Numbered from the stretch's first letter, positions 11,726 to 27,871 are shown. The stretch: DNA of 64,000 nt from Stichopus chloronotus (GCA_021234535.1 CM037832.1:9307575-9371574), one strand, 5' to 3'. Made by a program: numbers and translations. The notes: a model not told the origin generated them from the sequence alone.

Positions 11726-14700
11726 AGTCTTCATATGCTTACATGGTCAGTGCTTTACTCTTCTATGTTAACCCCTGTTTCTTTTTCCACTGTTGTTATA
11801 CGTTTACGTTGCTTTCAAAACTCGGTGGCGTGCATAGGTCCCAACCACCGGACGAGAACCCACCAGCATACCCTCAGCCAGTGTGGGAAGAGTAAGGTAG
11901 CATACATGTGTTTAAACTCCTCTTGGTTTGCTGCATCCGTTTTTCTGTGTACCATGAATGAACTTTCCTACCATTTTTAATTTTATACTGCTCCGTGCAT
12001 GTCCACATATTACAATCTTTGTATGTGTTTCCTCATACCTTTCCCTGGTGAGACAATCCTCAGAGTGTTGAATTTTGTACCAATAACCAAGGCAAGCATA
12101 GTATAAAGCTATGAAGGCAATTTTCAAAAGGTTTGCCACACCTGATGAGCTTTGAACACATTCTTGCAAGGAAGGAGGGGGCAGGATGCAGGAGGATAGG
12201 ATGAGTGGTGAGCAGTGCTTCTACATTTGAAGTAGATGAGTATCAGAGAGTAAGTTGTAGTGACCTCGTAGTTACTATGCTTAAAGAGCAGTAAAGAGCT
12301 CAAGTTTTCATTCTTATCGGTGACTTTAGAGCTTGTTCATATGGCATTGACATGTAGGCTGAAAGGTTACCAGTGAGTATAGCCTCAAAGTATGGAAGGT
12401 AGTTCTTGTCAGATCAGGATGTAAATGCTTGATGAAATATGTACCAGGGACTGTTGTGTAATGTAGCATTGCTTTTTCAGATTTTAACGAAACAATGAGT
12501 ATGGGATACACCACCTGTGTGTAGGTCATACGTAGCACTCGATTGCAATTCTTAGCAATTCAGAAAAATGACATGGACTTGGTGACATCGGTGTATCCTC
12601 CAATTCATCTCGTAAACCATTTTCTCATTTGAATCTTTCTACTCATTGTCACCACAAAGGTGGCACAGAAGGTTAGCGCCGATCAATTCATCATTTATTA
12701 AAGAAGTGCAGGTTTGTTTTTGGGCCACTCATGAGGATGCTTCAATCAGCAACCTTTTTTGTGTCCATCTGACGGCATGAGTATCCAGTCGAAAATACTG
12801 CAAAGGTAACAAGATGTACGCTATCATTCTGTGCCACCGTCATACTCTTGGTATGCTGTAAAGTTGGTTGGTTTTATTTAGAAGTAACATACCGTATTCC
12901 TTCTTAACAAGTCAGTGTCAATGCTAGAACATCAGTGTCACCCGCCTTTGAAAGGTGGTTCCTTTCTTGTTTCTCATCATTCTGTCTCTATTTCTCCAGC
13001 GGTTGCATTGATTGATATATTTGACACGTCAATTCTATATTCAGCTAATTTGCCGAATGCATCATGTCTGCGCTGCCTCTCCTAGGACTGCTCCGCCGAT
13101 CTGAGACGGTTAACAGTATCAGAGTAAAAGAACAAGTCAGAGAGAAATCTGACACACCGGAGACAATCGTCTGTGAATTTGTGATAAGCATGTGTAGCAC
13201 CGCAGATGGAGGAAAAATGAGGATGGGGGAGGGAGGTGTATGAAGTAGGCTGTCGTGGTTCAACTAACGATTTAGATGAAAGCCCTAAATGAAAATGCCG
13301 TAAGTGCAGTATTAGTGATACTGAGCAGATACATAGAAGATGCTGTATTAGTTACTAATAATATTCATGCATACCACAACAGATAACATCAAAGAAGTTC
13401 AGCAGTGTTAAGAATGATCTACTCATTCGACGCATGTGGCTGTAATCATTCCCATCTCTTTATTTATAACAACTCTTTCCTTCTTCCTTTTGATGCCTGC
13501 TAGATTTATCCTCTTCTTCCCTCTTCGTGGTGTACGTAGCTTGATCGTGTCATGTTAGTGAGACCATTTAGTTTCCATTTTAACGTTGGGTTGTCCGCAT
13601 GAGTCCGTTGGTTTGAGCCAGATGGGCTTCACATCCATGTCCTCTGAACAGACATCAAAAATCAATTGTTGGTCAAAGTATGATTAATAATCTGGGACAG
13701 TCCCCAGAAACAAGCTCTATAGATTAAACTGTGGACATATTTTTCACTAGGCTGAAAATGTCATAAATTGGTATTGCTTTTGGATGACTTGCATACTTAA
13801 GACCACGGAAGTGTCTTTAAAAAAAAGAAAGAGAGGTTTTTGTCCTCTAATTATTGTTGTAGTAAATTTTTCAAAACATTTTGTCGATCGTTTCTGAATG
13901 CTTGACTGTTTTCAATGAAATTAATCAAAGATCATTCATCAGCATACAAGGTGCAGGCCATGTGAGGTACTGAAATATGTAAAGCTTTATATCCAGCATA
14001 AAATGAATACTATCATATGCAGAACTGTATCCACTCTGTATTGTCATGTCAGTTTTCTTGCAACCTGATGGGCTTTTAAAAATTACAGTGTTCATACAGC
14101 AGATATCAAGTGTAGATCCAGTTCAAAATGTCATTCATTTAAATGCCTCAAATCAGGGTAGGTTTTAGGAGGTGTGATGATTTCGGATTTTCTCTCCAGC
14201 TTCTTTCGTCACAATAGCAAGCACATAGTGTGAGACGTATATATGGCAGCTGTGTCATTACTTCCAACAACACAGGTAGTTATATTTGATAATCCCTGAG
14301 AAGATGCAGATGAAAAGAGGTAGCAGACTACTGCATTCTCACAAATATGGTCATGTTTTGCTTCTTTTGAACATCTTATCATGTGAGAGGTTTATACAGA
14401 CGTGAATTGTAAATACCAAAGTCAACAATTCATTATGTCTTCTTTTGATAAAAGAACTTATGATCATTGCAACAGTTACAGACACAAGATTTAAGTACAT
14501 GCGTAGTTTATGCCCTAGTTGAAGAAGGGAAATGTAGTGGATTGGTTAAGCAATTTCTTGTTAACATGTCAGTAGTCAACAAAGGCCATGAAATGTTTCT
14601 ACCCAAATGTAAAAAAAGAAATGTTTGCCTCCCCCGTAAAAAAAAAAAAAATGAATGCTACTCCTTGTGTATAATATGTGCTTTGAATGCAAATAAAGTG

Positions 14701-16234
14701 CATAAGTTGGAAGCCTACAAGAGTCTGTAAGCCTAGTTTGCCTTTCTTTCAATAGATATGAATATTTGCACCATGTTTGCCTATAATTCTGTGAGCACTA
14801 CTTTTACATGCAACTGTTTATAAAGATGTAAATCCTCCGACCCTTAAACCAATCCTCTCAGGGTGGCCTGTCAGTTGAAGTTTTGTTTTTTGAACAGAAA
14901 CTACAGCTACGACTACTGTACGTGAAAAACGACAGAGCAATTATTGATGGGAAAATGTGGAATTTTTTTAGTGATCTTGATTTGGGAGTTAGCAACAGAA
15001 GAAGTGTTTTCAAAGAAAACTCATGAAAGATTACTTTAACAGAGAGACATTTACAGTAAAATTCATTTTCTCCTTTATACTGCTGGTTTTTTTTTTTTTT
15101 TTTATTTTTGAGGAGGAGGTTCTCAATACAGAACATTTTATTTTTGTATATTTTTTTTTCAAAACTGTTGTTGATTGTTTTTACTTTTTATGCAAAAGGC
15201 AAGTGAAGGATTTAACTGATTACAACTTGCAATGTTTAATTGCATATGCGAAGAGTTGACATAATGTGTCGTGCTGTTATCATCGTCATTGAAACATCGT
15301 GATAAAGCATTGCAGCTTGATTAAAAAAAAGAAAACATCCTAGCAGGTGCTGTTATCGACAAAGAACATTTAGCAACCAAAGCATCTATTTTTTCATCCT
15401 GCTAAATGTAAAAATGTGATGCTTTAATGCCCTCCTTTTTTTTTTGTCATGTAAACTAATTGAAGCATACTTGATGGTATACCTTTAATTTCTCAGATCG
15501 AAAATAACCTCCCTTGACAGTAGCTCAGGGATTAAAACTCTGTGAGTATTAAGAGTCCACTACCTCTGCTGCACAATGTATCACCGAAAGCGAAAAAGAA
15601 AGGCAAAAGATCTATACCAAACCGGCTTTGCATTTATTTACGTTGGTGCATTTTGCATCGCCTTTCTTTTATAGTATGTTTGTTAATACTTTTTTTGAAT
15701 CATGTATAGTGTATGTCAATGTAGCTGTCTTTGTTGGTCTAACAACTGTTCAGTTTTACGACCAATACACATCCTGATGCTCACTTTCATCACGACCATT
15801 CTAAACATGGTCTTGCAGGATGGGCAAATCACGTAAGAGTTGATGCAGGTATTGCCTTTGTACATCGGGAGAAATACGAGCTTTGAATATTTGATTTAGC
15901 ACATATTAGCAGCCAGTATCAAGTGATCCTAGTCTCTGGTTGTGTGGCATTAATATCGTACTGTATTGCGAGGCACTTTTCTACTCGAGGAGAACGGAAT
16001 GTGAAAATGAATGTGAAACTTGTTGAAACTGTTCCCTAGTCTTATCTGTTATATAGTTCATTGGATGAGGTTGATGTCTTGAAATCACACATTAGTTATT
16101 TGTTAAGTGTACCTGAAGCATAGTTTGTTAGGTCTTATTAGATTAAAGTGTTGTTTTGGGGTTTGCATTGGATGCTTTTCTGTTATGATTTGATAAATTT
16201 GAAAATTTCCTCAAAAAAGTGGTGTGGTCATTCC

Positions 16235-16277
16235 AAGGGAAGCACCTACCTCATCTTTCAAGGGAAGCACCTACCTC
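16235..16277 (+). repeat. 25-bp tandem duplication
   Basis: AAGGGAAGCACCTACCTC appears twice, separated by a 7-bp ATCTTTC linker. This is a recent exact local duplication. Confidence 0.85.
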
Positions 16278-19200
16278 GTCATTATCATTGTATGTGTAGG
16301 AAGTCAATTTTTTCTTCTGCATCGACTTTGTCAATGTTATCTGTTGTTTAACATTCAATGATACAGCTGTCCATCCATGACTGGTAAATCATATTTTGCT
16401 CAAAATTATTATCAAAACCTTTTCAATAACAAACAAAAGTGACCTGTCTTAAGCAAATGAAAAAGCATGTACTGTAACTGTAGTGTCTGTCTGTCTGTCT
16501 TTGCGTCGTCTGTGGCACATAAAACCAACGAAGCTTGTAATTAACAATCTTAGCCTGTGGCATAATGCAAGCATTGCCTTTAAAGCACTCACTCTGTCTG
16601 TAGACGACTGTTTCTACTGTTATTAACGAAATGTAGTCTTTAACCCAATGACCAATATAGCCTACATATTAACAAACTTTGTAGTGTTTACAATGCTCAA
16701 AGGTAATATGCATGGAGATATGTATGAGCCATCTTCTTTAAGGTTGTGGGTGATGTGTCAATATAAAGATATATCATTTTAAACCTTGATCCTTTAATGT
16801 TCATAATTTGAAAGGGCTCTGCAATTTTCAGAAATGCTTAACAAATTTGGAGGATATTGGTTGTGCAAACATTGCCTGTTCAGAGGACAGCACGCATGAT
16901 GTCACATAGTATGATGCAAGGATAAATTTTGATACCACTTGTTGCATAGTAGTTTTGAAGCCTTTTGAGTTAAACTTTGCTTTCTTTTTTTGAAAACCCC
17001 ACATTTACTAGTAAACAGCATCTGCTACTACTGTTTACATTTCCATAGCAGTGAGACAACTTTGTTGAGCAAAATTCCAAAATGCTACCAACTGCATTAT
17101 ACTCTCGCTGTTCTTAAACACCACTGCACTTTGTACTTTTTGAACATTCACTTTAGCTCTTTGCAGTTCCTTTAACACCAGCTGTACGACACCTACACCT
17201 CTCCTGACACCAGCTGTGACATCAGCCATTTCTGGGCACCAACTGTGGCACTCTTGTCTCCTTAAATACCAACTGTCACACTAGTAGTCATGGCACTTGC
17301 ACTTGCTGATTTACCAACTGACATGACAGTCGCTTTTTCTTCAAAGTGATTGCGTGTGGATGCAAAATGTGAAAACATTAAAAATTTGTTGGCCAAAAGT
17401 TGGGTGTGTCTTTTTTGTAGCACCATTTAGACAATTTGGGAAAATAAACAGTTTTCATGGGATTATTTCTGCTGTATGATTTTGAATTCTTATAACATGA
17501 TGACCATAAGTGGTAAAAAAAGGAATGTACAGTAGTGGTTAACAGTTTTCATTCAACTTCACCATGCTCTTCTTTGAACAATCCAATGCAAAGTATACTA
17601 GCAGTGAATGTTCAGTTGGTCGAAACAGCTAATCGCTGATGCTATAATGAGGTAGTCAGGATGTAGGTCATGTGCTTTGTGTCATTAGACTGCAATTCCC
17701 AACACTGATCAAGAAGCTACAACGTGAGTAGTATGTTTTTGATGCACCGGTTAGACCTGAGTGGTGTTGCACATTCATTTCAGTATGTTGATGCGGTCTA
17801 CTGAGTGTAGTAAGAATCGTTTATTTTCAAAACGATTTCAGTTTTTTACCGTTTTTTTGTGATTTCTGTCCCTTTTATTAGTTGGATAACCTTTTCCATC
17901 TATGGACAACCTCCCTTTCACATTTTAAAATAAACTCTTAGAATCAAACATACTCATCATCCTTCTGCTTTTTCCGTACACATGCAGCAATCACCTTAAC
18001 GTCATCTCTGAGTTTCAGTTTTTGACACACCAACTGCGAATGCCCTGCAGCGACTCATAACATGTTACCATAGAGGCTTCAAGAAGTTGTGACTTTCTGA
18101 AAAGAAAATTATCTATGTTCCATAGACTATGTCTCTTACACTTTGAGGCCAGAAGATACGATGCACATCTACCAAAAACATAATATCCCTCATATAACAT
18201 GCTTTAAATGCTATAAGGGTGTAATAAATTGGATCAAGATGCAAATTCCATATTTTTTTTTAGTTTAACAAGTATCAGGAGTACAGTGGTACTTTGTTGC
18301 ATGCATGAACGACTTATATTTGGTAGTATCTTGTTTTGATGATCTCATAGCCAGCCCCTTTTACTACTACCTTAAACGTAAATTCACTAATAGGTGTTTT
18401 CTATTTTACACACAGCCACTTTAATACAGTGTTTATGGAGTATGTCTTTTTACAAGAACACGAGGTACATACAAATGTTTCGCCTGTATGAGATTCGGCT
18501 TGATCATGCATGTACGTCTGAGCTTTGATCTGGTTTGAAATGATTCGTTTATTAACACTGTGGGTTTGGCTTGCCAGAGTTGTGTTTACAGTATAAAGAG
18601 GGCGCAACAGAGTAAATCTGGATGTACAAATACACTTTCTGCAGGACTTTCGAAACCTAGTGTGCCTTCAGTGAAGTTTCACAAACTAAAACAATACTAT
18701 TAACATAAGTGTTTGCACCATGTACTCAGGTACTGGACTGACGATGTCAGGACATGGTTCTAAAATTCCTACCTGGATTTAATGTGTCACTAAAAGTGAT
18801 TGTTTGGGACAAAAGTTAGCATGTATGCCCAACTACTGTAACAACACATCATTGTCATGCCCATAAGCTAAATGGTGTTAATGGTTGGGAGCCATTTTCA
18901 AAATCAAGGAGGGAGTTATCACTTGTTAAAGCTTCTATTACAATTTATTTGGGGCATTTATAATTGTAGCTACAACCTTAGCTGTGAAAAAGTGTGCACG
19001 ATTTTCTCGCGTAAGGTTTATCTTTGTGTTGGATTTAGGAGACAAATGTGGGATTCACGCAATCCTGCACCTTACTGCTAACACCGGTATAGACCAGTAA
19101 AAGCAGGCAGGTGTGTTGAATTCTTGGTACTGATATTAGATCAAAACTGCATTATTTTTTGTAGTTTCTTCCACAAATCCTGATGACAAACTCTATGTTC

Positions 19201-22200
19201 AAATGATATTTCACTGAATTCATGATACTGAATTTTAGGCTGAGGAACGAAAGAAACTACTGTTAAGATACATGCTGTATACCACTTATATGTGGACAAT
19301 TTTGTTTGGTTTAAGTCAGTTAATTATTGCATTCTCTATGTACTGAGCAACCATTTCATATTACATTAATTTCACCCAGGCTTTTAACCGATTGGCAGTG
19401 GCTCCTTTGTTGAGACTTCTGGATTGTTTTGGCGCATGAAACTGTTGGCAACATAGCGGCAGAAGCACCGCACTTAGTGATGTAATTTGTACCATTTCAC
19501 TTTAACCATGTTATCATGTTTAATCATATGTTAATTCGTATGGAACAAAAACAAATGGCTAGATGTACTTATCAAGAGGAGAAGATACTTCAGAGGCCCC
19601 AAAATCCTAATTAAAGTCTAAAGAAAACCATTTGTTATGTCTTGATATGCTAGCTTAAAACTTAAATTTACTTAAGATGACAGTAACAGGAAAAACAATA
19701 GTTTCATAGCCCTGTGAACCCTGTGAAGAGACATAATATCAATGTGCTTAAATCAGCATTATTTAACTCCAGAGCCTCCAGGGCAGTATGTTTTGCCAGG
19801 AATTTTCTAGCTTTGTTTCCATGACATACCCCTGGAGGAGAAATACCCAGATCCCCAGGCAGAAAAAAATACTGTTTATGTGAATGAAGCTGAGCATTGC
19901 TCGGCTGGGATTGCATCCATATGAGCAGGATTTTGCAAGGTGATTATGGTACAGTAGCTCGAGTGGTTGTGACAAGTTTTTAGGGTCAGCATGTCGATCA
20001 AAGTTTTAAGTTCAACTTGTCTCCATGGCAACTTGGACTCTTGCAGTATACATCCGCTTTTCAAATGATGTAACAGTGCCAGTGCACCTGTGTTTGCTAC
20101 AGCCTCGCAGTAGGGTTTCAATTCGGTCTCTGCTTCTTGTACTGTAACAAAATTTGATTTCACTTTCAACAGACTGACAGTCTAGGTTTTGCTGTGCCTA
20201 TCCTTACTGTATCCCATTTGTGCATTAACAGGACCTGCCTGAATGCATGCGTGATATGTGAACAGCACGTACATACAGTACAGTTTGCATTTGATCCATC
20301 ACGAGGAAAATTATGCAAATGCCACATGGTCAGGTGAAGACCCTGAAATGTCACCCTGTAGAAAGTTTGTGTGTGCAATAAATTCATCAACTTGAATTTC
20401 TTCTTCTTTGCATGAGTGTTTATGCTTTTGTGGCATTCCTTAATATCATGGTGGCATTGCTGTGTTTAACTTCCTTTCGACATATTCTTGCATTTGGAAT
20501 CTATTTTATGACCAGTTTTCTTATCAGCGCATAAAAAGAAGTTCATTAATTTCTCATTTTGCCTTTTGGAGAGTCTTTTCATGTATTACTATTCACATTA
20601 TGTATTCTGCATATGATATCTGCTGTAATGTGTTCAACATGTGTCCAATGTGTACTTTCCACCAAAGTGGAATTGCAGTATTAATGCTTGAAACACTACT
20701 TACAAGAAATTAAATTTTGTGTACTGGACTAATTAGATAGTCACAACACTAACTGTAGTTCATTCTTAGGTGACTTATTACTTGACATATATGCCAATTA
20801 CTTAAAATCCACACACAAACGCTGTACATAACAGCTTGGTCTTTTGTGAGAGCAGTTAGTATTACTGCATCCTGTCTAAAAATTGTACTGATACTAAGGT
20901 ACAGTAGCTTACTATGCCGTGTTTCTTTAGTTGCAGCCCATCTTATTCTCATTTGCCTTGCAATGTTTCTTTTTTTAAACACTTATATAAGTTTAGTATT
21001 TCAAACAGCAGATTACCAATGTGAGTAGTGTGAGTCACCCTGTTTCTATGGCAATATCCCAGTTACAGTAGAACTGTTACCACTGTAGGGCATGACTGTT
21101 TGAGACTTAGACCTAATGGACAGTATGCTGCATGTTCCTTCCCATTGTTGTCCTAGCACACATCAATTTTGTCAGCAACTTCAACAAAAAGATTCAGAAA
21201 CCGGTAGCTCCATGTTTATGATCATTACCTATGTGATGGTGAAGTTGTATGTCATGCCAATAATATAACACTTCAACACTTATTGTGATGCTAGAGTCAT
21301 TATGTAACAACTGTGTGGTATCCTGCACTCATTGTTTGTCACAACAATCCACTGACCTAGATACATGTACATTTCAAAGTTTCCAAAAAGGGAAAAAACA
21401 AAAATTGTGATATTTGATCAAATTTTATGGTGAATGCTACGAATGGTAACCTGCACACGACATTGTTAGCACTATACATGTGTCATGAATGGACAAATTG
21501 TATGCATATCAAAAAAGTCCCTCTTATGATTTCTCTTTATTTGTTATCTTTACTGCTATTTAATATTTCCTTTCTAAATTTCCTCACCCCCCCTCCATTC
21601 CTTGATACCCTTCTACTTATAGCGCACCTTCTCTGATAGAGCGAAGTTCTTATTTAAAAATGCACAAAGACAATACCCACACCAGAATTGACGATATAGG
21701 TCTTCAAAGGGTTATTCACTATCTAAAGTAACCTTGCATGGAAATCAAATATGAATTGATGTCAGCTCCTTATTGCTGTCAGCTTTCTTTGTTCATTTTT
21801 GGCAGAGTATCTGAGTTACACTGCATCTAGTATGCAAGATGGGTTTCTTCATTTGGTTTCGTACATGAATGAACCACTGACTAACGAACAATCACATCTC
21901 TTTCAATTTATGCATGACAGTTACGAATACTTTCTATTCGCTTCGGCAATGTGCCATAGCACAGAGCTACAAGTTGTATGTAAGAACGACTTTTATGTCA
22001 TTTTCACTATGTATTGTACAGTATACCGTTACCGTGTACAATGCAAAAAATGTTTATGAGATTAAGTGGCTACCATTACTTTTCACGATCATTTAGGATA
22101 GCACAAGCATAGGTTGTATTTGATGCCCCTCCCTGTAGGCTTGCATGATAACTCAAGAAAGGTAATTACTGAATATTTCATTCTGAGCATGTAGCTTTGC

Positions 22201-25200
22201 CTCACAGACTGCAAGAAGTGTACTCTTTTGATCAAAGTAATTTAGGTCAGCAGAGGTCAACTTTTTCAAATCTCTGGGTAGCAAGAGAGAGCATATATGG
22301 TAATTTTTCTTTTAATGTCATGTCTAATATTTCGCAAATTTCATAGTAGGTTCTAAGTCATTTAACGCTCATCAGCATCATGTAGAAATCGTTGTAAACA
22401 TGGTGCATCTCTGAAGGTACTGTACTTCTTAGGAAAAATCTTGGGGGGGGGAGGAGAAATCTTGGGAAACTGATATTGATAGCCTGACCACTGTAGATGA
22501 GGTCAAGTGTGCATTGTGCATGGCAAGTTTGAAAATTACATGTATTACAGAATGTGTAGGTCTGTTAATCATAAGTCATTTTAGGTCAAGGTGAAATTTA
22601 AGAAATTTTTTACAGTATTCACAATGTTTCTCTTCCTGTTTCAACTTTTATCTTATGATGAAGCATGTAGTACTCTCGTTTCACAGCTAGTCTTTTGTTT
22701 CAGGTTAATGGCCAATTTGCTGTTTTTAACTAGTATTGTACTTGTAACTTCATATCTCTTAAAGGCTTAGATTCATCGGCAAACACTATGGTATGTGAAC
22801 GGAGATCATTTTAATTTTTGCATGTTAGGGATATTTGGTTGGAGTGTGAATGGTTCACCGTTGTGTAGATTCCAGATATCGTGCATGGTTTGAACTCATC
22901 CATCTTAAAACTTATTGCCATTTGAACATTCGTTAGTTTGTGTAGTTCTCACGATGGAGAAAAGGGTCATAGATACTTAAAAACTACTACACAGAGAATG
23001 TCTATTGCAGATGCTATCAGGAATGCATTCTTACTACAGGACATGTTGCCATCTGGGTCACTGCAATTGTCATACTGGTTCAGTGGTCCTAACTGTACCA
23101 GTGCATTCATTTAAAATAATACAAATTTTACTGATTATTTCCTATTTCTTACTTAAACTTGGCATTGCAGTGAAAGTTCCTCCCGTTCCACTTGCTCAGG
23201 TATGTTACTGTTGACCATAGTGGTGTGATCTCGACTGAGGGGTTGGAGAAGGTGCCGTGGCACCAGTAGCTGTAGGCATCCTATTCACCAAACTACATAT
23301 ATCCAATGAGGGCTTCATACTTTTTCTTATCAAGTACTGTACAGTATAGGGCTGGATACTGTATTGTAGCTTACCTATAGAGCACAGGACAAGTGGTGTG
23401 CACATTTAGGTGGCTGGTATTAATCCAGTTTTGATCCCTTTTAATTTCAAAACATACATGTCAAAATTCCTAGTTCCAATTGTTAAAGTTAGTATCTTTT
23501 CTGTATTTAAGATCTAGACTTGCTGACGAGGGCCTTGACAAAATGGAACCAATCCTTTTGTGCTCTTTCTTCTTTGACATGATACCTCCATTCATTCAAC
23601 CTCATAAGTGATTCCCATACTCTTGTACACAGTAGAGATCCAGTCATAATCATAAATATTCATATCTTTGATATGGAATGACTTTACCGTCAATGAATCT
23701 TTACCAGGGTGCGAAAAAAATTCCATTTTAGATATGTTTTCCGCATAGTTTAGAGCTTGCTGACCAGTGTGAAGTGATCGAGATTGGAGTGCATCCCGTT
23801 TTATTTTGGCTTGAAGTGATTCAACATATTTCATACAGTATCATTACACTTCTTCCTTGGATCATCTGTCAAGGGGCCGGGTCATCCGAGTTGGATTTCA
23901 GTCCCTCTTTAATAAAGCCTGCAAATCACAACGTTAATTGCATTCTCAAGGGACAGCGTTAGTGGTTGAAGTGTATTCGCTTTGCATGCGTCGTACAGTA
24001 TTTATGTAATGTTCTTCAAAATACTCTGGGATAGTCCATCGAGCATGAGGTAATTGGATGTTTCTGATTGCTTTTTTTTTTTAAATATTACCTTAGCTGC
24101 CAGATTTGTTACTACATATATATTATCTGGCCGTTGCTGATATTACTGCTCTAAAGTGAATTGTACTTCTTGCTGTGATGGTGGACTCAAGAGCACATTT
24201 TGTTCAGAATTACTGAAAATAAATTTGTCAGTCATTTTCAGCCATATCTTCCCATGCTGAAATTAGAGTTGGACTGAACATCATACAGCCTTTGTACAAA
24301 TGGTCCACACTTCTCTGTCACATGGGACCATGGACCAACTGTTATCCTTTTTCTAAACCATGGAAGTGCTTGCTATATGCAATTGTTGACCAAATAACTT
24401 CCTTTGCAGTATGGTGTGAGTCGGTAATTACTGCATGCTAAGAAGTATAGTATGGTTGCAGTAAGAAGACATTTCAGCCGTTTCATTATCTTAATCATGT
24501 TTATCATGACACAAACTGAAAAGTTATGATGTCTAGTATTTCCCACTTTTTGTGCCTGGATGATTTTACTGAATATGTGAATGGCTGTTACAGATTACTG
24601 GACTAATGCGAATTGTGTATTTCATGCTTTAATGGATTTAAACTGAGTTTTCTCCTTAGAACACCATTACTATATAACTTACAGAAACGGATACCATGAA
24701 GCATGGATTGCATTACATGGCATCAAGTGTTATCAAAACATATATATGAACCTTGTAGTGGTGGTCCACTTGCAGGTCAATTTTCATGAAGACAGGTGCT
24801 TTTGCTAAAAAGCATGCCTAAATGTTTGCAGTATTTTGTCCTCACATATCTCACTTCACCCCTGGATGAATTACTTTACCTCCTTGCAGAACAACAAGCA
24901 ATTGCTCTTACAGAAGTTTTGATGAGCCTTACTAGTGGCAAGCTACAGTATTTGCATACTTCTCCAATGTGGTAGTTACAGTATATGTGTATGTAATGTT
25001 AAGATTTAATAAGTCAGAGCATTACTCTCATGCAACACAACTATTGAGTTTTCTCACCAAAAGTTGCAGCTTTCCATCCATTGTGCAAAGCTTTGGCCAA
25101 AACTGTACCCATTGTCACATAAACAAAGATATCCTTTTCTTTTTTCACCCATGAATTGTTTCATTGGTGAGTAACGAACATTCTTAATCAGATTTGCAGT

Positions 25201-27871
25201 TTTTGTCATCTAGCAAATCTAGCACTTACGGTATGTATGAATCATATACACACCCTCAAAAATTAATTGTAATAGTAGAAATGGGTAGACTTGTACTCAA
25301 GAATGAAGCTGTTATTGAATAATATGCCAGTGAAACTGTATTGTTATGGCATAGTGAGACTTTGAAAGTCAACTATGTAAAATACAGCCTTGATAATAAT
25401 TGATATTTTTAAGTTTTAACTTCAAGCTTAACCTAGCCCACAGGTGTTTGTGGGAGGGTCGTCAACTCACAAAATAGCAACCACTCCCCTAAAATGATAA
25501 TCCCTCCCCTTTCAAACATCCACCACAGTTTTACCGTAGGCTACTGACATTTCAAATAGACAAGGAATGGTCTTCAAGTATCACAATTTTGCATAATTAC
25601 TTATGTATTGCAGCACCACCTCATTTATCAACAATTTTTGGGGAGCGAGGTTGAACCTGTCCCCTCAAAATCCTCCTCATAAGCACTTCACATGTTGCCT
25701 CCTCTTTCTCTTGAAAATGTGTGGAGAACACTGCTAGGCTGTAATGTTTGTTTCAAAATGACTGTAATTATTACAGTGTACTGTAGCCCCAATCTGTGTA
25801 TCCCCTACGCTAATAATAACACAATAACAGTATCTATATAACCTGCTATGTAAAAGGTAGCAGTTATTTTTTTTCTTTCTGAATTTGCACTTAAAACTTT
25901 TCATGTGAAAGAAGAATTACTAGGGATCTATGGTAATTTCTCCTTTAACACACGCTTTACCCACTACCACGAGTTGCTAAAACACCGACCTACATCACAG
26001 ATCACATTACAGTTAATGCTATGTATAGTTGTGATATCTGTGTGTTCCTCTAAGGGTACAAGATAATGTACTGTACAAGCAAATGGGTATATATAGTAGT
26101 GCACTGAAATTCAAGTTGTTAAGTAGTATGGCTGAATCTAGCTATTGATAGAGCCAATGAAGGAATACATCTACACATTCCAAATCATGGTTCTGTCTGT
26201 CACAAAATAATAACATAAACAGTGCTTAATATAAGCTGTTGTGTACCTCACACTGAATACTTTTATGCTTTAGGAATTTAAATTGATGCATGGTGGGATT
26301 GTTTCCTTCGTATAAACAATCACACACATTGTTTCCACCATGCATGGCAACAGGGACATATACTTAACTATGAAGTACTGTATGGTAACTTTTCAGTCTT
26401 GATAAATGGCAACATGTTGTTATTCAGCTTGAAATTCAAAGACAGAATCCTATCATTCCAGGTATGAATGCCTGATATGCGTTGTGTTGTAGTTCTCAAA
26501 ATGTCAAGGTCTGCCCAACTTGCTGGAAATTAAAACAGCTGACTCTTATTTAGACCTCTTTATCAAAGTCCTTCTGATGTTATTGCAAAGCAGTGCTATG
26601 TAATGATACCAAGCACGTTCCACCAGTGTCAGATTTGAAGGTACTGTAGGCCTCTATACATTCCTTGAAAGGAATAAGTACTTTTGAAATCTTAGTTTAT
26701 TTGGGGAACTGGTCAGCTTTGCAGCAAACAGTACTGATCACTTGTTTGGTGCATATCACTCATGAGTTTACAAATGGCACAGCCAGGCATGGTGACTGTT
26801 TGCTAAGTACTGTTCAAAGGAGCTGACACCACAAAACGATTGCAAATTCCAGCATGATTGCACTGGGGGGTCATGTGATCTGGAGGGTTATGCAATCTGG
26901 AGGATCTGTGCAAAAGTTACACTTTACCACCAGTAACCTTTGTGAGCATCCTTGGTAACTTTTGAATACTGAGTTGATCCACCTTCCAGTTATATGAGGG
27001 GATGAGTCTGCAACTCCTGCTAGCAGACAAAGCAGGCCTAGGTTCCCCGATGAGGTATCCCATACTTTGGTGTTTTGTGTGGAATTCATGCTCAAATTGG
27101 AACAAGACTAGAAGGTTGCTCATTGGTTGACATTTAAAATACTATATCAGTGATTCGTAGAAAGGAAAACTTCAGTGGTGTTTTTACTGTTTCTGTGTCA
27201 TAGCATAATTTGTGACTGATAAATGCATCCAGAACCTTATAGGTTTTTTTTTTTTACAATATGGCAAAAACATCAAAAGCAGAAAATAAGAAGAAAACAT
27301 ACAGTTGATGTGTAAGTCCCTAACATGCTTCTTTAGTATATTTTAAACATTTACAAAACCAAATAAAAGAGCAAATCAACACAAAAATGTTCGTGTATGT
27401 TCTTATGTTGCAAACAATGTTCTTAATATTGCAAACATTCTGCACCTCTTCCGACCGACATGTTTGTATTTTTTGGTAGTTCAAGTATTACTTGCACTAC
27501 CACAATATAAACCTGAAAATAGCACAAAGCAATCTTGTCGCAACTTTGCACCTCCTAAATGATTCCAATGCAGTTCACTCCAAAGTCATGGCAAATTTGT
27601 ATTTGTTCACCTTTTCTGTGTGCATCACTTTTTTCTTCTCAGTTATAGCAACATATGTACCGATAGCTATGGTTTTGCTGAATTTGTGACTGAACAATTT
27701 AAATTGAATCAATTGAATTGCATCCTTGATTAAAGACAATGGTTTGCCTTTAGACTAGGAATCAGTATTTCTTTTTGCCATTTCTGGGATGTCTGTCCGT
27801 AGAATACCTCATCACTATTCAATACGCAATATGGCAATGTAGGGGAGTTTCACAGTTGGTGTTGACAATTT

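Noticed and set aside
23171..23199. 29-nt micro-exon candidate with good AG and GTATGT flanks
   Set aside because: Its length is not a multiple of three and phase 0 entry begins with TGA, so it would break the serine-rich gene.
26427..26460. 34-nt micro-exon candidate ending before GTATGA
   Set aside because: It is out of phase between two phase 0 exons, alone or together with the 29-nt candidate.
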